This document shows positions 27,243 through 35,491 of a stretch of 64,000 nucleotides of DNA, piece after piece. Location of the stretch: the NCBI GenBank assembly GCA_963995505.1, contig OZ023182.1, positions 6,502,707-6,566,706 on the forward strand. Direction: 5' to 3'. Within the stretch, counting starts at the first letter, position 1; the number at the start of each line of letters is the position of its first letter. A program made the position numbers and the translations under genes. The notes beneath the pieces were generated by a model, which saw only the letters and a list, made by a program, of their open reading frames with translations, made no database searches and had not been told where the DNA came from. Source of the DNA: Hypericum androsaemum. Taxonomy: Eukaryota; Streptophyta; Magnoliopsida; Malpighiales; Hypericaceae.

Positions 27243-27512
27243 TGTTATGAATTATCTATAATCTAAGCATATGAATATAGAGAATAATAAGGAAGAGAGT
27301 AGAGAATGAAGTTCTCATTAATAGGTGTAGGATGTGTGTACAATTACAATACTATTTATAGGCAATTACATCAATTAAACAATAACCCACTAAATTTTCT
27401 TTATGGTAAAGTGGAGGAAAACATGGAGTAGAACATGGAGATGAGGTGGAGGAGAATATGGAGGAACATGGGAGAACATGAAAAAAACATGGCATCCATA
27501 TTATACATAATA
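27243..27512 (-). repeat. Copia 5' LTR
   Basis: 270 bp, paired with 21817-22086, followed on the plus strand by target duplication GTCAA. Confidence 0.92.
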
Positions 27513-27841
27513 GTCAATAAGTTTTAGGCCCAGGATACTTTTTCTCTGTGTGGGCCTATTTTCGCACCAAACATGTAACTGGACTAAATTTTGTGTCCGG
27601 TTCTGTCCTATCTTGATAAACAAACGCACCCAGATAGTCACTAAGCACAAAGAAAAAAAACCCAGAAGCCATAAAGTCTAAAGATAAGATCTTTGGCGAT
27701 AGAGAAAAAGAGGAGACCTACGAAATCAATTGGAAGCTGAAGAGAGTGAAAAGGAAATGGAGGAGTTGGAGCTGATTTGGAGAGAGGGAGAGAGAGAGGA
27801 ATTAGGGTTTGATGGGAGAGTAGACCCAAACTCCGACATCG

Positions 27842-27965
27842 GCGATATCGACGATGTCACGGTGGGCAACGACATCGGCGAGCGATTGAGGGCGGTACTT
27901 CTCGACCCATGTGATAGCTTTAGCGGACCCCGCTGCTACGACGACGTTATTCCTCTTGTTCCAAT
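27842..27965 (-). pseudogene. Captured fragment of a replication factor C small subunit
   Basis: The minus strand reads NNVVVAAGSAKAITWVEKYR then PQSLADVVAHRDIVDI. WVEKYRP-(S/T)L-D-V-(A)HRDI is the N-terminal signature of RFC small subunits, the AAA+ clamp loader for PCNA. The match resembles the plant RFC3/RFC5-type subunit. It breaks off after HRDIVDI, before the Walker A part. The frame then runs through unrelated sequence to a stop at 27802-27804. It lies inside the outer inverted-repeat element, which is why I call it a capture. No function is expected. Confidence 0.82.
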
Positions 27966-28499
27966 TTGGTGTTGGGTTTAGAAGTATGTGGAAATCCCAA
28001 GTTGGGATCTTTAGGGTTCATTGCAAAGTGGGAGATTATTTGTTCATCGTGAGGATTTTCCTTAGGTGGTGGGTACTCTTTTGTTTATTTTTTTGGTGAT
28101 TTTCTTCTGATGGTCAAAATTTTGAGTTTGGTTCTGCCATTTGATTGCAGTGAGAGGTGATAGGATATATTGGTTTTTCGCTGTGTTTAAAGGTTGAAGA
28201 CGAAAGAAAGGTGGGAGAGGGGGAAAGTGTGTAGAAGGAGAAATTGTTGGGATTAATTTGATAATTATCCATTTAAAACATGTCACATAACTTATCCATT
28301 CAACAAGCCACATAGACGATAAAAAGCCGTCGTATTAGCCTACGTGGCAAGTCAGGTGGACGTTTTTATCCCCGTCATTCAGAGTGGATCGTATACTGTC
28401 AAAGATTTTAAAACACAGAGACTATATTACCAAATTAAAACCACATCCTAAAAATAAAATTGGTAAAACTACATATAACTAAAGTTTACTTTTCCCGAA

Positions 28500-29235
28500 A
28501 AAAAAATTTTCCGAACGCCAAGTATATGACTGGAGCACTGCGAAGACAAAAAAACCGAGTAATTTTCCAAAAGGGAGTTTATTTCCCCGACAATTCCCTG
28601 AATGGGGTTGTCAGGGGATGTTTTCCTTGTCTGGGGTCGAGCCAGAAACCACTCAGCGGGGAGCGTTTTTCCTTCGCACGAAACCGCTGCTCGGGCAGCG
28701 TATTTTTTGTTTGCCAAAAACTGCTCCAGTGGGAGCGTTTTTTGGTTTGCCAAAAACCGCTCCCAGTGGAGCATTTTTTGGTGTCACCGGAAAAAAAATT
28801 AGCTGCAAGGGGGAGAAAATCTAAATAAAAACACACAATGGTTCTTGTTCGGAATCGAACCGAAAACCTCCACAATTTTAAATAAGCACTCTAACCAACC
28901 AATCTACGAGAGCCTATTGACTTATAACTTTGTAATAAATAATATATTACATATATACGATTTCTATGAAATATGTAATATGTTAGAGTATTTTTCTTAA
29001 AGGGGGTTTATTTCCCTGAAAATACTTTAGGAGGTCGAGCCAAAAAATGCTCAAAATGGAGCGGTGGACAAAAACGCTATACTTCCAGCGTTTTTTGGTT
29101 TTCATCAAAAAAAAAATTAGATTGCTCTTGTTTGGAATCAAACTAAAGACCTCAAGTTTATTAAAGAGCACTTTAACCAATTGAGCTACGAGAGCTTATT
29201 GACTTATGACTTTGTAATAAATAATATATATTATA
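28500..29235 (-). repeat. Two tandem units with a tRNA-like end and internal palindromes
   Basis: Two direct units, about 28560-28950 and 28985-29235. They share GGGAGTTTATTTCCC-like starts, a body rich in CCAAAAA...GCTCC / GGAGC...TTTTTGG palindromes, a tRNA-like segment, and an end TTGACTTATxACTTTGTAAT. On the minus strand the tRNA-like parts (about 28846-28914 and 29124-29197) start GCTCTCGTAG. The first has a perfect B box GGTTCGATTCC; the second has an A box-like TAGCTCAATTGG and a near acceptor-stem match GCTCTCG/CAAGAGC. They could be tRNA relics or the head of a tRNA-derived SINE. No clear target duplication or tail was seen. Confidence 0.6.
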
Positions 29236-29251
29236 TAAATACGGAATCAAC

Positions 29252-29673
29252 CTTTATAAATACGTATTTATGTTACACATTATTTATTTCGTAAATACGT
29301 ATTTATGTTACACATTATTTATTTCGTAAATACGTATTTATGTTACACATTATTTATTTCGTAAATACGTATTTATGTTACACATTATTTATTTCGTAAA
29401 TACGTATTTATGTTACACATTATTTATTTCGTAAATACGTATTTATGCAATACATTATTTATTTCGTAAATACGTATTTATGCAATACATTATTTATTTC
29501 GTAAATACGTATTTATTTTACACATTATTTATTTTGTAAATACGTATTTATGCAATACATTATTTATTTCGTAAATGCGTATTTATGCAATACATTATTT
29601 ACTTCATAAATGCGTATTTAAGCAATACATTATTTATTTCATAAATGCGTATTTAAGCAATACATTATTTATC
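29252..29673. repeat. 35-bp minisatellite, about 12 copies
   Basis: Tandem 35-bp units, each with the palindrome AAATACGTATTT followed by ATGTTACACATTATTTATTT. The left copies are nearly identical. Towards the right, units shift to ATGCAATACATT and then to AAATGCGTATTTAAGC, a gradient of divergence. It abuts the TIR element that starts at 29676. Confidence 0.95.
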
Positions 29674-29937
29674 AAGATAATTACTGAGAGGATCCCAGGG
29701 TATAGTCAAATAGACTCTGAGGACCCTGTAATTTTTCTACTAATTGCTGAGCCCCTGTAGTTTGGCTATTATTATACATTCCGGTCCATATAGCCAGAAT
29801 TGGTGATTTTTCTGGTGAACTTTCTACCTGAAATGTCTAAAATGCCCCTAGGCGTTGCTCTTCTGCCCTCTCCCAACGATCGCGTTCACGAAGGCTCCAC
29901 GAAGGCGGTGATCCTCATCTCCCCGCCCTCCTAGCCA

Positions 29938-30170
29938 TCGAGCCAAGCCAACACGAAGGACACGATTGTCGCGGCGAGGAGAATCTGAACGAGCGTATCC
30001 CCAAACTGGTCGGCGATCAGCTTCAGGATCGAGACCCCCTCGTGCTTTTCCAACTCATTGTATCCACAGATCCGATGGCTCCTCCACCTCTGTGGACGAC
30101 ATGCCATCCTCCTTGGTCACCTTGAAGTGCTCCAGGCACTCGCTCGGGTCCTTAGCCCATACGCAAAAGC
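29938..30170 (-). pseudogene. Captured fragment of an ER-type Ca2+-ATPase (ECA)
   Basis: The minus strand encodes VWAKDPSECLEHFKV, then [12 protein letters not shown]; after a one-base shift it continues [20 protein letters not shown] and [19 protein letters not shown]. This is the N-terminus of plant P2A Ca2+ pumps (ECA/SERCA family) up to the first membrane helix. The frameshift lies near 30065, just before GYNELEK. The piece ends at the TIR side near 29938. It has the composition of a plant first exon and no pump could be made from it. Confidence 0.88.
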
Positions 30171-30600
30171 CATCTCTGCCGTCGTCGGGGGCCGCATTAT
30201 CGGGGTTGGCAGCTCTCTTCCCGAAATCGAGAGAGGGGAGAAATAGTGGAGTCGGAAGAGGGGAGAATAGGGGTTGCGTCATCGTATAGGAGAAACGGTG
30301 AAGCCATCTCTGCCGTCTCGGGGGCTGCGTCGTCATAGGGGAGAAATGGTTAAGCCATCTTCGCCGTCGTCAGGGGCCGCATCGTCATATGAGAGAATGT
30401 CGCGTCATCGTAGGGGAGAAATGGTGAAGCCATTTCTACCATCGTCGAGGGCCGCGTCGTCGTAGGGGAGAATTTGGGGAGTCGAGAGAGGGGAGAATCA
30501 TGGGCTGTGTCGTCGGGGGCTGCGTCATCATAGGGGAGAAATGGTGATGCCATCTCTGCCATCATCGAGGGTCGCATCGTCGTAGGGGATAAACAGTGGA
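30170..30600. repeat. Degenerate GC-rich tandem array
   Basis: Five or more imperfect units of about 60-65 bp with the core GGGGAGAAATGGTGAAGCCAT, followed by CTGCCGTCGTCGGGGGC-like sequence. It lies wholly inside the Pack-type element and overlaps no recognised gene. Confidence 0.75.
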
Positions 30601-30904
30601 AAGTCGGGAGAGGACAGTAAAGCAACGCCTAGGGGCATCTTAGATATTTCAAGTAGTGAGTTCGTCAAAAAAATTACCGATTCTGGCTACAGGGATCGGA
30701 ATGTATAATAATAGCCAAACTACATGGGCTCAACAATTAGTAGGAAAACTACAGGGTCCTCAGAGTCTATTTGACTATACCCTGGGGTCCTCTCAATAAT
30801 TATCTCTTGTTTATATTATTAATCCCGACCATCGGTTCCCACTAATCCAAAAATCGCCTTCTCCTTCCTTTCTTCCTTCTTCAATCAATCAACCAAAAAA
30901 TAAC

Positions 30905-30906
<2 letters not shown>

Positions 30907-30952
<46 letters not shown>
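30907..30952. repeat. (TC)n microsatellite
   Basis: A run of about 20 CT repeats with one interruption. Confidence 0.9.
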
Positions 30953-30953
<1 letters not shown>

Positions 30954-31129
30954 ATTTATCTCTCCTCTTGACCTCCATTAAAGATTTTGCTTTTGGCCGG
31001 AGGAGGCAGAGTGATTTTTGCTTTTGTATTGATTTCTTCGATTTGATTTTGCATCGATTGGATTGATTTTGCTTTTGCTCTTCTCCGACAATGTTGCTTT
31101 AATATATTATTTGGGATTGAATAGGTAAT

Positions 31130-31360
31130 TTACCACGATCTACGTCAGCTTCAACTGAAGAAATTTTTTGGCCACGTGTCTTCCACATCGTCTCAAAACG
31201 ACGTCGTTTCAGGCGTGTTTGAACGGATAGCTGCCCTAGACCTGCCCAAAAAATTGGTGGTCAATCAAAGAGTACTAAAATACCAATTTGAAACCACATG
31301 GTACTCTGGACGAAAAGGATGAAACTACAGAGTACTAAAATGAACTTACTCCTTTTTTTA
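31130..31360. mobile_element. Single-ended remnant of the GAGAAAAGT TIR family
   Basis: It contains CACATCGTCTCAAAACGACGTCGTTTCA, in shorter blocks AAAACGACGTCGTTTCA, then AGCTGCCCTAGACCTGCCC, GTCAATC and repeated AGTACTAAAAT, as in the right end of 6883-8216. No opposite end is found nearby, and it directly truncates repeat A copy 3. Confidence 0.6.
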
Positions 31361-31364
31361 TGGG

Positions 31365-32345
31365 TCAAGGTCTTAACATTCTCTCGCACAATTCAATCGG
31401 TAAAAAAATTAGATTTACTCAAGTCTTGGATTTAAGTTATATAAATGTAAAAAATATTGTTGCGAAAATTACTCATATAATACGGTTTGAGTGTTGAATA
31501 CTAGAGGTTAAAAAAATTGACATATTTTCATTAATCAATTTGAAAATTATAATTCCGAATTTGGATAATTTTTTAAATGCAATGAAAAACAGTCCATTTT
31601 GGTAACATGTGCCAAATCCTACCGTATAAGCCAACCATAGAATAATTGAATTGGTTTAATGGAGAGTGGTTGAATCTAGGGATGGCAATTGAATTGATTT
31701 GGGTAGCATCTATAGGACAGATTCTTATTTTTTTTTGAATGGTGGATTCAGATCCTTATTCTTTTTTTGAATAGTGGATTCAGATCCTTACTCTTATCCT
31801 TTTTAAAAATAAGGACTCGGGCAGGATCTGAGACATAAAAAACCGGACAGGATCAGGGTGACCAGCGAGTATGGATTTTAAAAAAATATTTAATTTTTTA
31901 AAAATTGACATTTTTATTTATTAAATAAATCAATACAAAGAAACCAAACAAGCAAATACAAAAAAAATTGAAGTTGGGTAAGTTAAAATTGAGAAGTTAG
32001 TATTATGTCTAATAATTAATATACATATATATTATTTTAATATTAATTTAAAATTTTCAGGTAGGATTAAGGCAAAATCTTATAGATCTATATCCATGTC
32101 GTTAACCTTTTAAAATATCAGAATCTGGACATGATCAAAATATAAATCCGATCAAAATTAACGTTCGAGTGTAATTGCCATCCCTCCCTAGTTGAATCTT
32201 CAGTTTGAAGAATTGGGTTTTGCATCAACATCAGGATTCGGAGACGATGCGAATGGAAAGGTACCTGAAAACGGGCTTGGGCTCATTCCCCAGGGAAATC
32301 TATATGGGCTGGGCCAAACTGGAAACTCGCTATTAAATAGAAAAA
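31365..32345. repeat. Repeat A, copy 3, upstream of the intact RING-CH gene
   Basis: Begins at GGGTCAAGGTCTTAACATTC, which corresponds to about 13430 in copy 1. It is interrupted by the hAT element 31677-32190 and runs into the RING-CH leader. Confidence 0.85.
31677..32190. mobile_element. hAT-type non-autonomous element, 514 bp, 8-bp TSD
   Basis: Left end TAGGGATGGCAATTGAATTG; right end in reverse TAGGGAGGGATGGCAATTA. Perfect 8-bp duplication GTTGAATC (31669-31676 and 32191-32198). The AGGGATGGCAAT end and 8-bp target are hallmarks of plant hAT elements. Repeat A copies 1 and 2 show the empty site (GGAGTGGTTGAATCGTCAA in copy 2). No coding sequence is present. Confidence 0.93.
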
Positions 32346-32725
32346 GCCAGCGTAGATAATACAAGAAACGAAGCACAACTAGATCTCTATTTGTTGAAAC
32401 CAACCTTTACTACCCATGCAATTAAGAGATTTAAGTTAACAATCCCCTCAGTAGCTAACACTACTACTGTATTTCTCGGTAATCTCTGTTTGTTTGTTTT
32501 TTTTTTGGTAAATATATCTGTTTGTTTTTAAACAAGCAAAAAAAAAACACACAAAAGGAAACGACAGATCAATCCTTTAGGAACTAACCACCAACTAACC
32601 ACTCTGTGTCACCTTTTTCGTTGCAACTTCTGCTTCTTCCCAATGCCCCACCCTCGTCTTCACCTAAACCCAATACCACGTCTCCCCAATTCGCCATCTT
32701 AGGAAATTTAATCAGTTCACGGAAA

Positions 32726-34821
32726 ATGAAGGAAGAAGTACAGGTTGAACCGGCCGGCGCCGGCCGGGGAGAAGCGGCGACTGATCCTCGCTTCCCGCAG
32801 GTTATAGCGTCAAGAGAGACCAGACACGACGAGGAGGTGGACGACGATGACGTGGAAGGCGGGTCCGCCCCTACCTGCCGAATTTGCCTCGAGTCCGATT
32901 GCGAGCCAGGTAATATATATATTTTTATTTTCTCTTAATTATATTATTAAACAAGAAAAGAAAAGTTTTGATCTTTCTTCTGTTTATTGATTGGGGCGAC
33001 GTCGTTTTGGGGGGTAGGTGACGAGTTGATATCACCGTGCATGTGTAAGGGCACCCAGCAGTTGGTCCACCGTCACTGCCTTGATCATTGGCTCTCCGTT
33101 AAAGTATTAATCTTTACTCTTTTTTTTTTTTGGGGTGTTTTTAATTAGTGGGTAATTAGTGATATTTCTTGTTTCTTTGTTTTTCGGATGATGTAGGAAG
33201 GGTTTGCCTTCTCTCATTGCACCACTTGCAAGGCCCAGTTCCATCTGCGAGTGGCTCTGTGGGAGGACAACTCCTGGCGTAGAGCCAAGTTTAGGCTCTT
33301 TGTTACCCGCGATGTCCTCTTCGTCTTCCTCGCTGTCCAGACCGTGAGCTCTTCTTTTCATTTTGCTCTGTGGAATGTATTCATTTGTTACTGGATGCTG
33401 CGGTGTACCTGTTGCATGACTCTGGGGTGTGAGGGTTTATGTGCACGTCTATGGCGAATAGAATGCTTAAAACTTCAGTGTAGGGTGAAGTAGCGGTTCT
33501 AACTGAGAAGAAAGCTGTGTTGTCTGCAGATGATTGCTGTATTGGGCGGTGTTGCTTATCTCGTGGACAGGGATGGACCTTTCAGGAATTCGTTCGGTGA
33601 TGGTTGGAATCGCATACTGTCCAAGCATCCTATACCCTTCTACTATTGTATTGGTAATTCTCTCCGCTCTCTCTCTCTTTTCCACTTTTCTCTTTGTATG
33701 GCTAATTCTGTAGGTTTATCCACGTCCCATTTCACTTGTGTTCTGCTCTACCCTTGAATCCTTGTTCTTGCCGCCAACAGTTTGATTGTTGTTACTTTCT
33801 TATTAACATGTTGTCCGTCCTCCAGTTTCCTATGAAAGACAAGTTTCTTCTGTCTTTTGGTTACCACATTTTTGCTTTCATTTTGTGATGTAAATCTACC
33901 ATGACTTGGTGCACTTGCCCTTTTTTCTGTGATGTGATTGGTGCCAGGTAGTGTGCATTTTTCTCTCTGATCATATCTATCACCCACACAGTTCTTGCAA
34001 GAGCCATCCATTCCGTTATTTGATCCCTTTTCTTGTGGATGCGAAGTTACTTTTTGAATATATATCCCCCGACATAGTCATCTAAGCGATTAAGGGGTAG
34101 CTTTGTCCCTTCTTAAGCTTCAGTTGATCGAGGTATCATCGATATCTCTAGTTCACAAGGAAAAAAGTAGGCAGTGATCATGCTTTTGTGCCGTTTTCTT
34201 CTCATGTTGGTTTTTAACTTTGTAGTGTAGTACTACGGAAAATATGTGTGAGATAGTGCTTGCTTCCCGTCCCCATACTTTTAGTTGCAGTTTGCTGATA
34301 GTAAACCTTCTGGGGCGCAAAATTTTTCAGGGGTTCTGGCCTTCTTTGTATTTCTCGGATTTTTCGGCCTCATATTGCATTGTACATCCCTCAACAGTAG
34401 TAATGATACCAGGATGGCTGGTTGCCAAAATTGCTGTTACGGAGGGGCATCTATGGAAGCATGTTTTGCATTGGCTGTGGTGTTTGTAGTCATCTTTGCC
34501 ATTCTTGGCATAGCTTATGGGTTCCTGGCGGCCACCATGGCTATTCAAAAGATCTGGCAAAAGCACTATCAGATCCTGACTAAGAGGGAGCTCACTAAAG
34601 TAAGCACTTGGACTGCATCCTTCCTATTTATTACCTGCACAAATGTTTGCCACCGTGACCAGATTTAAGAGTTCACGGGACTGAATCCACGATTTCGTAC
34701 ATCTCACTGAGTTATGTAAAATTTGCAGGAGTACATAGTGGAAGATCTTCATGGTTGCTATTCCCCACCAAAGTTGGACCCAGAGCATGAAGAACGTCTG
34801 AAGATGCTTAAGCTTCTGTAA
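32726..34821 (+). CDS. RING-CH (MARCH-like) membrane E3 ubiquitin ligase
   Basis: A membrane-anchored ubiquitin ligase of the RINGv/RING-CH class; the substrate is unknown. Exons: 32726-32909, 33018-33103, 33197-33343, 33530-33653, 34331-34599, 34729-34821; GT-AG introns; 300 residues. The N-terminus is acidic. The C4HC3 domain starts at about residue 51 with CRICLESDCEPG, then SPCMCKGT, VHRHCLDHWL and FSHCTTC. Hydrophobic segments follow: VFLAVQTMIAVLGGVAYLV, VLAFFVFLGFFGLILHC and ALAVVFVVIFAILGIAYGFL. The first ATG in frame is 32726; upstream in-frame sequence has no ATG. A decayed paralog lies at 15391-16893. It is convergent with the K+ channel gene, about 670 bp apart. Confidence 0.93.
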
Positions 34822-35491
34822 TTAACTTAGGGACAATTGAATTGAGTATATAATAATCAGAATTGCACAGTTAAATTTGTATTTGCTTGGCATCATCTTA
34901 TATGTTCGTCGGAGCTGAATGGATATTTAATGATGGGTGAATTTTGCTTCGGAGTTCTCTGACATAGCTTCATCCGGGAGGATATTCAAGTGACAGACCT
35001 CGGAGCGGCAAGCCTGTTTCATGTCTGCTCAACTTATGCAGATCCCCTTGACGTGTTCGGAGCACGAGTTCTGGCGTGTTTGTTGACCTCTTATGTCTCT
35101 TACATTTAGATGATTAAGCAGGTGTGTATTCCTTTTTCACTATTCCTGGTCTGTGTACATACCGAGAACATGGGTATAAAATTGACTTGATTACAATACC
35201 AGATTCATTAATCTCGTCTTCAATGTAAACCTCCACACCAGTAGTCCTTTTTGTCTACATCAGATGTCTGCTTGTTACCGTTTGAGATGATTTGTTATAA
35301 ATTACCTAAACCAATATATAGATCGCATAGACAATGGTGTTAGACATCCTGAATCCACTTGATTAGTAGGAAATGTTCCGGGAGAGGAAGATCGGGGAGG
35401 TTCCCTCGCGATCTTCTGATCCGCTTCAACACCAAGCTTTTTCTACATTTGAATCTGCAGAGTTGCAGCAGGACAGAAAACTTGGACGTGC
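34822..35491. other. Convergent 3' flanks of the RING-CH and K+ channel genes
   Basis: No gene is recognised. It probably holds both 3' UTRs. Confidence 0.5.

Larger units (their letters stand above)
21817..27512 (-). mobile_element. Ty1/copia retrotransposon, 5.7 kb, TSD GTCAA
   Basis: LTRs at 21817-22086 and 27243-27512, 270 bp each with a handful of differences. The 5-bp duplication GTCAA is perfect (21812-21816 and 27513-27517). A purine tract (CCAAGGGGGAG on the minus strand, just right of 22086) and the direction of pol show minus orientation. The minus-strand sequence next to the 5' LTR, TTATCAGCACGAG, may be an unusual primer binding site. gag is broken, pol is split, and the middle of RT is replaced, so the copy is dead. 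Confidence 0.93.
21265..27631. mobile_element. Short-TIR DNA element split by the copia insertion
   Basis: The left end GGGTGCATTTGGTACG and the right end, in reverse GGGTGCGTTTGTTTATC, form a short TIR flanked by AGA on both sides (21262-21264, 27632-27634). Without the copia insert it would be about 670 bp. The TIR sequence resembles Tourist/Harbinger-type MITEs, but AGA is not the usual TWA target, so the class is uncertain. The interior has short direct repeats near 21540-21720 (TCTTTTCGATTTTATACT and GAGGAGAGATTTGAGAAGA). Confidence 0.65.
19797..28496. mobile_element. Outer inverted-repeat element carrying an RFC gene fragment and nested transposons
   Basis: Terminal inverted repeats of about 245 bp: 19797-20043, and 28254-28496 in reverse. 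Shared blocks include AAAATCTTTGAC, ACGTCCACCTG and TTGCCACGTAGGCT. The right end read inward starts GGGAAAAGTAAACTTTA; the left starts AAAAAAAGTACACTTTA. These ends resemble those of the elements at 6883 and 54996. I saw no convincing target duplication. Removing the inserts at 20192-21184 and 21265-27631 leaves about 1.3 kb of original element with a captured host gene piece at 27842-27965. It looks like a Pack-type (gene-capturing) Mutator-like element used as a landing pad. Confidence 0.78.
29676..30804. mobile_element. Pack-type TIR element, 1.13 kb, with Ca2+-ATPase fragment
   Basis: TIRs of about 190 bp begin GATAATTACTGAGAGGATCC on the left and GATAATTATTGAGAGGACCC in reverse on the right. 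Both continue through AGTCAAATAGACTCTGAGGA and CCCCTAGGCGTTGC. No transposase is present. The interior holds a captured ATPase piece (29938-30170) and a GC-rich tandem array (30170-30600). I found no clear target duplication, so the superfamily is inferred only from the long TIRs and gene capture. Confidence 0.85.

Noticed and set aside
19788..28505. 9-bp target duplication for the outer element
   Set aside because: The flanks (CGAATCTAT and GAAAAAAAA) do not match; boundaries rest on the TIRs alone.
28460..28875. Overlapping open frames on both strands around 28460-28875
   Set aside because: They read through the palindromic repeat units; repeated GSVF/GAFF-like residues come from the palindromes.
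28846..29197. Functional tRNA genes on the minus strand
   Set aside because: B boxes are good, but acceptor and anticodon stems do not pair properly in either copy; treated as tRNA-like repeats.
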